This document shows, piece by piece, positions 1 to 9,923 of a stretch of 64,000 bases of DNA. A program made the translations under genes and the position numbers. The notes under the pieces were generated by a model. That model did not search any database. It was not told the origin of the DNA and saw nothing but the letters and a program-made list of their open reading frames with translations. This DNA comes from JARRQJ01 sp037381915 (GTDB lineage Bacteria > Pseudomonadota > Gammaproteobacteria > DRLM01), in assembly GCA_037381915.1 (NCBI GenBank), contig JARRQJ010000028.1:29296-93295 (forward strand), in the 5' to 3' direction. Numbering within the stretch: position 1 is the first letter of the stretch; each line of letters begins with the position of its first letter.

Positions 1-1026
1 GCTGTTGCCATCGTCATCCTCAACTGGAACGGTGCCGCCGATACTCTGGCCTGCCTGCGGTCAGTTGAAAAAATTGATTACTCAAACTTCATGATTATAG
101 TGATCGACAACGGATCCAGCGACGATTCAGTGGCAGTCATCCGCGCTGCCTTCCCTAAGATCGAAGTTATCGAAACCGGCAGTAATCTAGGCTTTGCCGG
201 AGGAAATAATGTTGGCATCAAGCGGGCGCTGGAACTCGATGCCGATCACGTGCTGCTGCTCAACAACGACACTGAAGTCGATAGCGGCATCTTGAACGCC
301 TTCGTCGATGCGGCGCGACGCTTTCCCCGGGCGGGGGTGTTCAGCGGCAAGATTTACTTCCACGACGATCCGAAGCGTATCTGGTATGCCGGCGTCCAAT
401 GGAACATCAAGGAGGCGCGCTTCAGGCAACTCGGGGAAGGCATGCAGGACGACGGCGCTTCCTATTCCGCCATATGCGAAACGGACTATGCCTGCGGCTG
501 TGCATTCTTCGTACCGGCCAAGCGCCTGCGGGAGATCGGCTTGCTGGATGAGGATTTCTTTCTTTACTTCGAGGAAACAGACTGGTCCTACCGAGCCAGG
601 AAGGCGGGATATCCGTCGATCTTCGTCCCGGGCGCAATACTATGGCACAAGGTGTCGGTATCTTTCGGCGGCGAGGACTCACCGCTAGCCCTCTATTTCG
701 TTACCCGCAACCGTTTGCTGTGGGCAAGGAAACATGCCGCTTGGCGCCGGCGCTTGGATACCCATGCAAAGGCCTGGCGCTCCCTGTTTCAGCGCTTCAT
801 TGGCCCGTTGGCGGGGACCCACCTCAGGGGTGCGTTCACACTGAAGGCCTGGTGGTGGTCCGTGCATCAAGCATTTCGCGATCCGCGGAATTTGGCTTAT
901 TTTATGGGTGTGCGGGATTTTTGCTTGGGCCGCTTCGGGGATTGCCCGCCTGCGGTTCGCGAACTCGCCAGACACCTGCAATCCCAAGCTGTTGAATCGA
1001 CGCATGGTGTTGCGGGGCCGGGATGA
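1..1026 (+). CDS. Family 2 glycosyltransferase (5' end outside window)
   Basis: The reading frame is open from base 1, so the gene begins upstream of the window; 341 residues are visible. The fragment opens with the GT2 hallmark AVAIVILNWNG. It continues with VIDNGSSDDS, a nucleotide-sugar-binding NND motif near visible residue 86 (LLNNDTEVDSG) and the acceptor-side EETDW motif in FFLYFEETDWSYRARKAGYP. This pattern is typical of rhamnosyltransferase-like (WbbL-type) GT2 enzymes that add a sugar to a lipid-linked or polysaccharide acceptor at the inner face of the cytoplasmic membrane. The donor cannot be told from sequence. The next gene starts 18 bases downstream on the same strand, so the two are probably co-transcribed. 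Confidence 0.9.
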   Translation, partial: AVAIVILNWNGAADTLACLRSVEKIDYSNFMIIVIDNGSSDDSVAVIRAAFPKIEVIETGSNLGFAGGNNVGIKRALELDADHVLLLNNDTEVDSGILNAFVDAARRFPRAGVFSGKIYFHDDPKRIWYAGVQWNIKEARFRQLGEGMQDDGASYSAICETDYACGCAFFVPAKRLREIGLLDEDFFLYFEETDWSYRARKAGYPSIFVPGAILWHKVSVSFGGEDSPLALYFVTRNRLLWARKHAAWRRRLDTHAKAWRSLFQRFIGPLAGTHLRGAFTLKAWWWSVHQAFRDPRNLAYFMGVRDFCLGRFGDCPPAVRELARHLQSQAVESTHGVAGPG

Positions 1027-1044
1027 ATTAGTACGATACTTGTC

Positions 1045-1929
1045 ATGCAAACGTCAAATTCATTCTGGTCGTATCAACTTCGTTCAACCTGGCGCAATCT
1101 GGATCACCTGTCGCCTGCGAACAGGCTCAGTGCCTTTTTACGGCAGGTCCGCGAGATGCTGGCCCGCCATCACAGCGCCAGTGGGTCCCCCTTGGTGGGC
1201 TCGGGCATTCCCGAGGACGACAAGCTCACGGTGATTGTCCTTAATCACAAACGTCCGCAGAACGTGGGACAAATTGCGCAATATGTGCTGCGTGCGGGGT
1301 TTGTCGGCAGGTTGATCATCTCGAACAACAGCCAGGCCTATCCCATCGAAAATTACACCAGGGTCAAGGACCCTCGCCTGATCCTGCTCAATCAAAACGA
1401 GCCGTCGGGGGTGGGCATCAGTTTGGAATTGGCGCGCGAGTATCGCTCCCGTTATTACATCCGCATCGACGATGACATCTTCCTGCACCCTGCACAGCTG
1501 CAGTGGATTTACTGGAACCTGCGACGATTCAGTGACCGCCCCCATGGGATCTTCGGCGCGATGCTCTCGGCGGACAAGGATCCGATCAAGGAATGGCCCT
1601 TCACCCATAAGAGAAATTTTACAGGGCCGGTTGAAATCCTGAACGGTTTGTTCGCCTTCACCGAGATGCAGCTGGAGGAATACTTCCGGTTGTGCGGCTT
1701 GCTGGGCATTACGGACCAGAAGTCCCTGATGAATGGCGAAGATATCGTACTGAGCTTTTCCGGCGATAGGATACCTATGGTCCATAACGTCGGTCCGATC
1801 TGGGAATGTGCCTCGGAAGCGAACCCCGGCGTGGCTCTGCATCAGTCGCGGCCTCGCTTTTACGAGGAGCGGTGGAAGATGTTTTCGGAATTACTCAAAA
1901 TCAAGCCTCTCATCGGAGAAGATCGATAG
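1045..1929 (+). CDS. GT-A-fold glycosyltransferase-like protein
   Basis: 294 residues with an ATG start. After a 60-residue N-terminal stretch without recognised motifs, the protein shows a GT-A core. This has a beta-strand LTVIVLNHKRPQNV, a second strand LIISNNSQ, and the metal-binding acidic cluster RIDDDIF near residues 141-147. A later NGEDIVLSF segment resembles the E-D motif that ends GT2 catalytic cores. The exact family is not clear and the substrate is unknown. It lies 18 bases after a GT2 gene and 18 bases before a lipoprotein gene, so it is likely in the same operon. No membrane segment is visible, so it is probably cytosolic. Confidence 0.7.
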   Translation: MQTSNSFWSYQLRSTWRNLDHLSPANRLSAFLRQVREMLARHHSASGSPLVGSGIPEDDKLTVIVLNHKRPQNVGQIAQYVLRAGFVGRLIISNNSQAYPIENYTRVKDPRLILLNQNEPSGVGISLELAREYRSRYYIRIDDDIFLHPAQLQWIYWNLRRFSDRPHGIFGAMLSADKDPIKEWPFTHKRNFTGPVEILNGLFAFTEMQLEEYFRLCGLLGITDQKSLMNGEDIVLSFSGDRIPMVHNVGPIWECASEANPGVALHQSRPRFYEERWKMFSELLKIKPLIGEDR

Positions 1930-1947
1930 CTGGAAGGAGATTTTCTA

Positions 1948-3966
1948 ATGTTTACAGGGATATTTCGCATTATCCGTGGTGTAATCCTCGGAGTCGTGAC
2001 CGTGACGGCAGTAATGCTGCTGGGAGGCTGTTCTCGGCCGGAGGTCAATGTCAAGCTCTTTGAGGACGTCACCGCCCAATCCGGCTTGGAGGCCTATAGG
2101 GGCATGACTTACGGCGCGGCCTGGGGCGATTTTAACGGAGACGGCCTGCCGGACCTCTATGTAACTAACCACTGGCAATCGGACGGCGCAAAGTTATTCC
2201 GCAATATGGGAAAAGGTCATTTCGAAGATGTGACCGACGAGTTCTTTGTTCCCCAGGATTTGACAGGCGACAAACACGGTGCCGTATGGGCTGATTTCAA
2301 CAATGACGGCCGCCCGGACCTGGTCCAAATGACCGGTGGGGCCCGGGGAATCGGCTCCGAGCCGAAACGACTTTTTCTCAATCGAGGGAGGAAGTTTGAA
2401 GACGTGGCTGAGGCGCTTGGGGTGTCCAACCCCTATGATCGCGCACGCATGCCTTTGTGGTACGACTACAATCGGGATGGTTTGCTCGATCTGTTCGAGG
2501 GCGCCGAAAGGCGGCTCGATGATCGCAAGCCGCCTTTCGTATTTCTGCAGCACAGCGGCAAGTTCACCGTTGCAGCCAATGTTATAAAGTTTGCCTCAAG
2601 GTCACCAAAGTTCTGCATAATAACCGCTCTCAATAGCGATTATCATTCCGATTTGGTATGTCGTGTCGCGGGAAAGCACGTGACTGCACAGGTTTTCAAC
2701 ACGACAAGCTTGCCCGCCCGTGAAGTCAAGAATGCTCTTCCGCATACTGCTTTCCAAGATATTGCCGCCGCTGATTTCGATAATGACGGTAAGTTAGACC
2801 TGTTCATGGCGCGGAAAAATCCCCCGGGACCCGTGGCTTTCGGTCGGACCAGCAATGACCAGTTCATCACGGATGTCTGGATCGATCGCAAAAACGTCGA
2901 TAAAACAACGGGTTTTGCCTTTCGCACCTCCGGCAAGTTGGCATACCAAGTTGACTCCAGATGGCCCAAGGACGCACTGTCGGTCAATCAAATCCACCTC
3001 GGCAAGCAAGGCGTTTCGCCCGGCAAGTTTAAATTCACTTTGCCTGACGGCGTCGTAGATGCTGCCGGGATGACGACCAATGAGCCTGGGAAGCAGGCGG
3101 GAGTATACGTGGGCATGACATCACCCGGAAAATGGGAGGTGCGCGTTACGGCTCCGCGAAAATACATATCAGAGGGGAAATCAAACTATCAAGAAATCCA
3201 GATAAAAGTCACGGCTTCCCAACCGATTACCGATCTCGAAGCAATTGGCGAACCCGCCGCTGTGGAGGATGCACCGGCGCGGTTGTTTATGAACCGGGGT
3301 GGCAAGCTGATCGAGGAAAGCGATAAACGTGGTGTCAATGCCCGTCTCGTCGCCGGTGTCAACGTCGTTGCCGGTGACTTCGACAACGACATGCATGAGG
3401 ATTTGTTTGTGCTTGCCTCCAGCGAAATCGGCCAAGAGGAAAACCTGCTGTTGCTCAATCGCGGGGATGGGCATTTCGATGTAGTCCATGGCGCGGGTGG
3501 AGCTGGCGGTGACCTGAGCGGGGTCGGCGACTCCGTCACCACCGTGGATTATGATGGTGACGGATCTCTTGACCTGCTCACCACGACAGGCGGAAGCATG
3601 GGCCGCAGCGAGGGCCTGCCCGCCGATAACGGCCGCTACCACTTGTATCATAACGTAGGAAATCGCAATCATTGGATCGAGATCGATCTTGAAGGCACTA
3701 AATCAAATCGTGATGGCATCGGCGCAGTGGTGGAAGTCGTCGCTGGAGGCGTGACCCAGACGCAGGTCCAGGATGACGGGGTCCACTTTCGCGCGCAAAA
3801 TTCCCAACGCCTGCACTTCGGTTTAGCCCGGAACACCCGGGTCGACAAAATAACGGTTCACTGGCCGAGCGGCACGGTGCAGGAACTGGACAAGGTCCCC
3901 GGCGACCAGATACTGCGCATAAAAGAGCCGCAAAAGGCGATGGCGGCGACGGACACTGCCAAATAA
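1948..3966 (+). CDS. FG-GAP/VCBS-repeat lipoprotein with ASPIC/UnbV C-terminal domain
   Basis: 672 residues. The N-terminus has a hydrophobic signal segment ending in a lipobox (MLLGGC), so it is predicted to be lipidated and exported. Calcium-loop-like FG-GAP repeats recur: DFNGDGLPDLY, DFNNDGRPDLV, DYNRDGLLDLF, DFDNDGKLDLF, DFDNDMHEDLF and DYDGDGSLDLL. This indicates a beta-propeller. The last ~90 residues (RDGIGAVVEVVAGG, QNSQRLHFGL, VDKITVHWPSGTVQEL) match the ASPIC/UnbV module of CRTAC1-like proteins. An AAGGAGA ribosome site lies 7 bases before the ATG. Such proteins are surface or periplasmic binding proteins; the ligand is unknown. Its place in a glycan cluster suggests a carbohydrate or extracellular-matrix role, which is inference. 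Confidence 0.87.
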   Translation: MFTGIFRIIRGVILGVVTVTAVMLLGGCSRPEVNVKLFEDVTAQSGLEAYRGMTYGAAWGDFNGDGLPDLYVTNHWQSDGAKLFRNMGKGHFEDVTDEFFVPQDLTGDKHGAVWADFNNDGRPDLVQMTGGARGIGSEPKRLFLNRGRKFEDVAEALGVSNPYDRARMPLWYDYNRDGLLDLFEGAERRLDDRKPPFVFLQHSGKFTVAANVIKFASRSPKFCIITALNSDYHSDLVCRVAGKHVTAQVFNTTSLPAREVKNALPHTAFQDIAAADFDNDGKLDLFMARKNPPGPVAFGRTSNDQFITDVWIDRKNVDKTTGFAFRTSGKLAYQVDSRWPKDALSVNQIHLGKQGVSPGKFKFTLPDGVVDAAGMTTNEPGKQAGVYVGMTSPGKWEVRVTAPRKYISEGKSNYQEIQIKVTASQPITDLEAIGEPAAVEDAPARLFMNRGGKLIEESDKRGVNARLVAGVNVVAGDFDNDMHEDLFVLASSEIGQEENLLLLNRGDGHFDVVHGAGGAGGDLSGVGDSVTTVDYDGDGSLDLLTTTGGSMGRSEGLPADNGRYHLYHNVGNRNHWIEIDLEGTKSNRDGIGAVVEVVAGGVTQTQVQDDGVHFRAQNSQRLHFGLARNTRVDKITVHWPSGTVQELDKVPGDQILRIKEPQKAMAATDTAK

Positions 3967-4040
3967 GGCGGCACAGGGCCCACAGCGTTTAGGCAAATTC
4001 CGCGGTGCCGATATAATGAGGACATTTAAGGAGTTGTCAA

Positions 4041-4872
4041 ATGCCGTTTTGGCACAAACCCAAACCCAGTTACGAGCGGGCTATGGACTGGTTCAAGCAG
4101 CACATGATCGCCGACAAGGGCATTATCGTCCATACCAGGCAACCGGTGCCCTACCCGGAAGTAACTGGGTATTACATTCCCACCCTCTATGATTGGCAGG
4201 AACGGGCTCTAGCAAGGATCTGCACCAAATGGCTGTTGTCGATCCAATTGCCGGAGGGCGCCTTCCCCGCCCCGGATGGTGTACCGTACACCTTCGATAC
4301 CGCACAGGTCATGCGCGGCCTATGTGCCGCCCTGGAGGATATGGACGGCGTCGAAACACCCCTGCGCCGGGCCTGCGATTGGCTGGTGGCACAGATCGAT
4401 GCGGATGGGCGTCTGACCACGCCGTCAACGGAGTTATGGAGTGATATCGCCAATGATTTGATCTTACAAGCGGCAAGAGGATCTGGTTCCGTTCAACCGC
4501 CTATCGCATTTCCATGCCTATGCCATGGAGGCGCTGTGCGAACTCGACGAGATCGAGTTGGCGAGGCGCGGCATGGCCGACGTGGAAAAAAGCCAACGCC
4601 GCGATGGCAGCGTGCCGGCCTATCCCAACGTGGAATGGGTTTGTTCAACCGGCATCGCACAATATGCCATCGTCTGGTACCGATTGGGGCACAAGGACCG
4701 AGCGGACCGCGCCATCCGCTACCTGGAAAAGATCCAGAATAAATCGGGTGGCTTCTTCGGCAGCTACGGCAAGGGCGCCCAGTATATATCAGGCGCTGAA
4801 ATCAGCTGGGCGGTAAAATATTTTCTCGATGCCTATTTATTAATGTTGCGTGGAGAACGGCAACATGCTTAA
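4041..4872 (+). pseudogene. Alpha/alpha-toroid (prenyltransferase/VpsJ-like) protein, frameshifted
   Basis: An AAGGAG site precedes the ATG at 4041. The first frame is coherent to about residue 141 (ELWSDIANDLI). Coherent sequence then resumes one frame over (YKRQEDLVPF, HAYAMEALCELDE) and runs to 4872. Removing one T near 4465 joins both parts into about 276 residues without a stop. The joined protein is clearly homologous to the intact 405-residue protein at 27610-28827: both have YPE-TGY, W-LSIQ-P-GAFP, F-T-Q-M-GL and a C-x-TGxAQ segment. Toroid folds of this kind occur in squalene-cyclase/prenyltransferase-like proteins and are common in exopolysaccharide clusters; the activity is unknown. 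The frameshift may be real decay or an assembly error. Confidence 0.75.
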
Positions 4873-6013
4873 GGTCCTTACTGTCTTCGGCACCCGTCCC
4901 GAGGCCATCAAGATGGCGCCTCTCATCGCGGAACTGGAAAAGTTTCCCGAGCTGATCGACAACAGGAACTGTCTCACCGGTCAGCACAAGGACATGGTCG
5001 CGCCATTGATCAAGCTCTTTAATATCCGGATTGATTATGACTTGAACCTGATGCGCGAGAACCAGACCCTCGAACACATCACCATCAGCGTGCTGCAGGA
5101 AATTACCCGGATTCTGCATCAGGAACATTTCGATTTGCTGCTGGTACAAGGCGATACGACAACCTCTATGGCCGCAGCCCTGTCCGCCTTCTACCGCGGC
5201 GTCAAAATAGGCCATGTCGAGGCAGGGCTCAGAACCTACAACAAACTACAGCCTTATCCTGAGGAATCCAACCGCAAGATCATCGATTCAGTCGCGGACC
5301 TGTTTTTCGCCCACACCGAGGCCGCGAAACAAAACCTGCTTAAGGAAGGCATTCCGTCCGAGCAGATTGAGGTAACCGGCAATACGGTCCTCGATGCCCT
5401 GCTGGATGTTTCCAATCGGCCCTACAGTTTTACAGGTACACCCTTGGAGACGATCCCCTTCGATACCCGCAAGGTGATTCTGGTAACTGCCCATAGAAGG
5501 GAAAGCTTCGGCGGCCCCTTCGAATCGCTGTGCCGGGGCTTGAGAGATCTAGCCCTTAAATACACGGACGAGATCGTTCTGGTGTATCCAGTCCATCGCA
5601 ACCCGAACGTACGCCAGATAGTCAATAGCATACTCTCCGGCATCGACAACGTGGTGCTACTGGATCCGCTGGACTATATGCCTTTGGTACATCTCATGAC
5701 GCGCTGCTACATGGTATTGACCGATTCCGGTGGGTTGCAGGAAGAGGCGCCGAGTCTGGACAAGCCGGTGTTGGTATTAAGAAAGGTAACCGAGCGCCAG
5801 GAAGGTGTGGAAGCTGGCACCCTCAAAGTCATCGGCACCGAAGCGAAAGACATTGTCACGGAAGCTTCGCGGTTCCTGGACGACAACAAGGCCTACCAGG
5901 CAATGGCGACCAAATTAAATCCTTATGGCGACGGGACAGCAAGGATTAAGATTGTCAAACGGATTCTGGAAGACGCCAGATCAATCAATACCACTACCGA
6001 AAGCAACCGATGA
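4865..6013 (+). CDS. wecB: Non-hydrolysing UDP-N-acetylglucosamine 2-epimerase
   Basis: Interconverts UDP-GlcNAc and UDP-ManNAc in the cytosol, supplying ManNAc-type sugars for polysaccharide. From the ATG at 4865 the protein has 382 residues, the usual family length, and begins MLKVLTVFGTRPEAIKMAPL. Other family motifs are VQGDTTTSMAAALSAFY, HVEAGLRTYN, VTAHRRESFG and the UDP-binding DSGGLQEEAP. A GTG at 4850 would add five residues, but GGAG at 4852-4855 fits the ATG. The start overlaps the end of the frameshifted toroid gene by 8 bases. A second, more distant epimerase is encoded at 44181-45353, so the cluster carries two copies of this step. Confidence 0.93.
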   Translation: MLKVLTVFGTRPEAIKMAPLIAELEKFPELIDNRNCLTGQHKDMVAPLIKLFNIRIDYDLNLMRENQTLEHITISVLQEITRILHQEHFDLLLVQGDTTTSMAAALSAFYRGVKIGHVEAGLRTYNKLQPYPEESNRKIIDSVADLFFAHTEAAKQNLLKEGIPSEQIEVTGNTVLDALLDVSNRPYSFTGTPLETIPFDTRKVILVTAHRRESFGGPFESLCRGLRDLALKYTDEIVLVYPVHRNPNVRQIVNSILSGIDNVVLLDPLDYMPLVHLMTRCYMVLTDSGGLQEEAPSLDKPVLVLRKVTERQEGVEAGTLKVIGTEAKDIVTEASRFLDDNKAYQAMATKLNPYGDGTARIKIVKRILEDARSINTTTESNR

Positions 6014-6414
6014 TATAGTTAGACGACTCCTAATCTTGCGTTGTCATTTCGTCCGTGGGGATTAATGCGTTGTAGGCCGAAATGTTGCCATAAATTATTT
6101 AGGGAATATCTGAATGATTTATCATTCCGGGCGTAGCGGAGACCCGGCATTCAGTGCCATAACAATTCAGCGAGTTATTGGATTTCTCTCGACGAACACC
6201 TTGAAGGAAGCCAGAGTCGGGATCATGCCGCAGTGTCATCGAAATGATTATGCAGACCTTCCTTAGAGGAATTCCAGTGAATATCATATTTCTCGCCAAC
6301 GCACGAAATGACAAATTGATATGAATCCCTTATTACGATTAGACAGCACATTGCGGTGGGCGCTAAGAAACCGGGCCCCTGAAAACGCCGGCATCCTGAG
6401 AAAAGCAATAACTC
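6014..6414. other. 401-bp intergenic region with degenerate palindromes
   Basis: No convincing gene. It contains a 7-bp-arm inverted repeat at 6112-6127 (GAATGAT, 2-base loop, ATCATTC), followed by an imperfect GC-rich palindrome around 6125-6155 (CCGGGCGTAGCGGAGACCCGG). These look like remnants of dispersed intergenic repeats, but I find no second copy in the window. The gap separates wecB from the next plus-strand glycosyltransferase and could hold that gene's promoter; no clear -35/-10 pair was identified. Confidence 0.4.
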
Positions 6415-7449
6415 ATGAGTAACACAGTTCGTAACAAGCCTCTTGTCAGCATCGTAATGCCCACGTATAACCGCGCGCATGTGTTACCCTATGCCATACG
6501 GAGCATCCTCAACCAAACATATACCGAGTTGGAATTGATCATAGTTGATGATAATTCTACCGACAACACGCGTGATGTCATTGAGTCGTTCAAGGACGAG
6601 CGCATCAAGTATATAAAAAACGAACCCAATCTGAAGTTACCCAGGGCACTCAACAAGGGCTTCTCGGTCGCCAATGGCGCGTATCTGACTTGGACGTCAG
6701 ACGACAACACATATGCGAACAATGCCATTGAAAAGATGGTCGCAAGCCTAAAAACGGGCAACTGCGATTTCGTGTATGCGGACTATTTCCTATTCGCCGA
6801 ACTGGATGATGCTGGAAACCCGATGGACGCGCGTCATGCACGTCTGCCCCGGCGAATCCAGCTGGAGAAAACCAACCACATTGGCGCCTGTTTTCTCTAC
6901 ACGCGAAAGGTTTATGAAGAAATAGGAGACTACGATCCCGAATTGTTCCTCGTCGAGGACTACGACTATTTCATACGTATCACAAAACTTTTCACAACCT
7001 GCCATATACCGGAGCCGCTCTATTTCTTCAGACGGCATGACGACGCCCTTTATTGTTCCCGTTATGCCGAAGTTAAGGCCGCCGATGCCCTAGTCCGATA
7101 TAAAAATGCTCTACTCAACGATGCGGAGGTAGTCGACGCAGTCGCCGCCCCGATCTTAAGAAATCTTGACGCACTCAAGAGCCCACTACTGCGCTGGAGT
7201 TACCGCGCCGTCCGAAAGGTATCGTATAGGCTTACCAATGGCTATAGGCATTTTCTTAGTAAGTATTTGCGGTGGCGATTGTCGGAAGGCGTAATATCCA
7301 TTCTCGATGCCTATCGCAGCGGCCGCACGACCTTCGGCCAAGCGAAAGAGAGGTTGCAAAATTTAATGTTACAACATGGGAAGGTTGAGTACATCCAGCC
7401 CCGGCCCGGGAAATCGGCGTTGGCCGGCAAGGACTGGAATTATGAATAA
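6415..7449 (+). CDS. Family 2 glycosyltransferase
   Basis: 344 residues from ATG. The first 110 residues are a classical GT2 GT-A domain: PLVSIVMPTYNRAHVLPYAI, then LELIIVDDNSTDNT, ALNKGFSVANGAYLTWTSDDN (a DDN in place of the usual DxD), and the acceptor-side FLVEDYDYFIRI (ED motif). The C-terminal ~120 residues are basic and aromatic-rich and probably membrane-associating, without an obvious transmembrane helix. It transfers a sugar from an activated donor during exopolysaccharide assembly; donor and linkage cannot be inferred. A 69-base gap separates it from a sulfotransferase gene, so the two may act on the same glycan. Confidence 0.9.
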   Translation: MSNTVRNKPLVSIVMPTYNRAHVLPYAIRSILNQTYTELELIIVDDNSTDNTRDVIESFKDERIKYIKNEPNLKLPRALNKGFSVANGAYLTWTSDDNTYANNAIEKMVASLKTGNCDFVYADYFLFAELDDAGNPMDARHARLPRRIQLEKTNHIGACFLYTRKVYEEIGDYDPELFLVEDYDYFIRITKLFTTCHIPEPLYFFRRHDDALYCSRYAEVKAADALVRYKNALLNDAEVVDAVAAPILRNLDALKSPLLRWSYRAVRKVSYRLTNGYRHFLSKYLRWRLSEGVISILDAYRSGRTTFGQAKERLQNLMLQHGKVEYIQPRPGKSALAGKDWNYE

Positions 7450-7518
7450 AAGCACAGTGTCATGTAGCTGCAATCGGTCGCCACTGATTATCAGAACAAA
7501 ATATGGGGTCCGGGAATT

Positions 7519-8448
7519 ATGGCCATGCTGAAATATGTCGAGACGGCATTTAAGGGAACGCCACAGGCAAGAGCGACTCACAAGGAGGCGCTACAGAATA
7601 ATCCGGGTATCTTGACGGGTATCGCGACACTCCAGGCACTTTGCCCCGTCAATCCCGACGACGATCCGGAGGAACCTATTTTCCTTTTATCCGCCGGCTG
7701 GCGGTCCGGGTCGACACTGGTGCAGCGACTGATCATGTCCGCTCCGAACGTCTTTATCTGGGGTGAACCCTATGATGAATGCGGTATCATTCAAGCTCTG
7801 GCGGACACCACCAAGGCATTCCGGGCAGGCTGGCCCCTGCAAGAATACTACTACGACGGTAGTCCGCCGAACCAACTGTCCGGCAATTGGATAGCGAACC
7901 TTTTTCCGTCACCTCAGGAACTGCGCCATGCACATCGCGCGTTTTTTGACACCATGTTCGCCGAGCCAGCCAAGCGCGCCGGCGCGACGCGATGGGGAAT
8001 CAAAGAGGTCAGATTAGGCATAGAACACGGAATCTATCTGCGTTGGCTGTATCCCAAGGCCAAGTTCCTGTTCCTATATCGAAATCCTCTGGACGCCTAT
8101 CAGTCGTACCGCCGCTACGGACGTAATTGGTACAATACCTGGCCAGACAAACCGATGTTTACATCCACGTCCTTTGGTGAACATTGGCGGAAATTGGTGA
8201 TGGGATTTCTTAAGGGCCAGGAAGATATAGATGCCCTAGTGATCCGCTACGAAGATCTGATCGAAGGCCGTATGCCAATTTCAAATATTGAACAGCACCT
8301 CGGCGTTGAAATAGACCGTTCTATTCTCGGTACCAAAGTCGGCAGTTCCCAGCGAGACGGAGAAAGGGCCCGGGCAAGTCATTTGGAAAAATGGTTACTC
8401 AAGCGGGCGGTGTCTCCGATAGCGAAGGTCCTGGGCTATGAGTGGTGA
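7519..8448 (+). CDS. Sulfotransferase family protein
   Basis: 309 residues. It shows the two PAPS-contacting signatures of P-loop sulfotransferases: the 5'-phosphosulfate loop SAGWRSGSTLVQRL near residues 56-69 and the 3'-phosphate motif FLYRNPLDAYQSYRRYG near residues 183-199. Acidic WGIKEVRLG and IRYEDLIEG segments lie where the family has them. Such enzymes move sulfate from PAPS to a hydroxyl, here presumably on sugar residues of the nearby polymer; the acceptor is inferred from context only. ATGs at 7519 and 7525 are both possible starts. No PAPS-synthesis gene lies in the window. Confidence 0.85.
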   Translation: MAMLKYVETAFKGTPQARATHKEALQNNPGILTGIATLQALCPVNPDDDPEEPIFLLSAGWRSGSTLVQRLIMSAPNVFIWGEPYDECGIIQALADTTKAFRAGWPLQEYYYDGSPPNQLSGNWIANLFPSPQELRHAHRAFFDTMFAEPAKRAGATRWGIKEVRLGIEHGIYLRWLYPKAKFLFLYRNPLDAYQSYRRYGRNWYNTWPDKPMFTSTSFGEHWRKLVMGFLKGQEDIDALVIRYEDLIEGRMPISNIEQHLGVEIDRSILGTKVGSSQRDGERARASHLEKWLLKRAVSPIAKVLGYEW

Positions 8449-8727
8449 GAACACATTCTTCGGAGATCCATCCGATCACAATCATCCGGCATACGATTCG
8501 ACCGGTGATTCGAGCATAGGGCAGCGCCAACTTGCAATGAATGATAATAGCTGTTAAATCCGCAAATCTCCTGCAATTTTGCGCTAAACCAAACCCTACT
8601 TTCATTGGCAGCCGCGGATTCGCTTTTTTACAGGAGAGGGCAAACGGGGCTGGGATGTCAGGAGCTGTGGATAATTGAACCCTGTCATGCGAGGCATTGA
8701 ATAACGATAGTTATTGATAGATACCCA

Positions 8728-9678
8728 ATGATGAATGTCCTAAAAAATCGTAGTCCGGTATGGTGGGCAAGGTGGGGAAGAGCAAGCGAGTTGATCGCCA
8801 AGATAATTCCTGCTCACGAGAAACCGATATTGATTATATCCATGCCCCGCAGCGGTTCCAGTTGGGTAGGGGACATTGTAGGCGGGGCGGAAAATGCTCT
8901 CTATTTACGCGAGCCGATGAACCAAAGTTATTTATCCTCGGAAGGACAGGCGACAGTATTTTATGTGGACCCTCATTCACCTCCTCCAAACTATGCGACC
9001 TTCGCGGCCACGGCATTTATTGGGCTGCCTTCCTTTCCCGGAAAAATCGCCCGTTATGCGACACAATGGGATCTCCGCTCGCGCTCTCGCAAAAGGGTGG
9101 TAATCAAGGAGGTTAACCCACTCGCGTTGCCTTGGTTGCTTGACGCCTACCGACCGGCGGTCATCTTTCTGATTCGACATCCGGCAGCTGTGGCATGCAG
9201 CTATTGGACTCTGAATTGGCGCGCTGCCGAGCAGCGCTTAACACAACTCGACCCGCAGCTATTAGAGGAATACCTGCATCGATGGAAAGGAACTATTTCG
9301 TCGGCATCCGGGTACTGGCAGGTCCACGGTACTTTTCAAGGACTGGTAACCCGTGTAGCAATAGATTGTCTGGCCGGCTACCCGGACTGTCAAATCGTGA
9401 CTTACGAGGATCTTTGCGTCAACCCCGAAAGAGAATTCCTTGAATTGTTTGAATTTTCTAAGCTCACGCTAGATTCCATAAGCGAGCGTCGAATCAGCGA
9501 TTACAGCACCCCAACTAATCAAGAACAACGAGAAGCTTACAGTACACAGAGGTACAGTGCTGATATGGCATTGGCCTGGAAAAGGAAAATTGACCAAAAA
9601 AGTTTGGATATGCTCCGAGCCGGCTATTCCGCCTTCGAACTGCCCTATTATAATACAACAGATGATTGGACGATCTAA
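8728..9678 (+). CDS. Sulfotransferase family protein
   Basis: 316 residues. The PAPS 5' loop is ISMPRSGSSWVGDIVGG (about residues 37-53), followed by YLREPMN. The 3' motif IFLIRHPAAVACSYW is near residues 146-160, and a YEDLCVNPEREF segment matches the conserved YEDL region of sulfotransferases. It is diverged from the neighbour at 7519, so the two probably use different acceptor positions. Two adjacent ATGs (8728 and 8731) can start it. The preceding 279-base gap holds no recognisable gene. The function is inferred as sulfation of a cell-surface or extracellular glycan. Confidence 0.85.
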   Translation: MMNVLKNRSPVWWARWGRASELIAKIIPAHEKPILIISMPRSGSSWVGDIVGGAENALYLREPMNQSYLSSEGQATVFYVDPHSPPPNYATFAATAFIGLPSFPGKIARYATQWDLRSRSRKRVVIKEVNPLALPWLLDAYRPAVIFLIRHPAAVACSYWTLNWRAAEQRLTQLDPQLLEEYLHRWKGTISSASGYWQVHGTFQGLVTRVAIDCLAGYPDCQIVTYEDLCVNPEREFLELFEFSKLTLDSISERRISDYSTPTNQEQREAYSTQRYSADMALAWKRKIDQKSLDMLRAGYSAFELPYYNTTDDWTI

Positions 9679-9923
9679 TGACTTTTCAAAAGGATACCCG
9701 CGGACTGGCGAGTTTATCTGGACAGATTCCATACCGCTGGGCACGGTGACTTGCGATTCTTGCTGGCGATGACGGATGCCAACGTGGCGATTATCACCAC
9801 CGATCCACTGTCGCGGTGCCAAGGGCCACAGCGTAAGACTAAAGAGCCATATGATCATTCCGTTACCTGAATTATTTGCAGTTCACGGCAGCAGCTCCAA
9901 TTGGCACTTACAAGCAAACCGCG

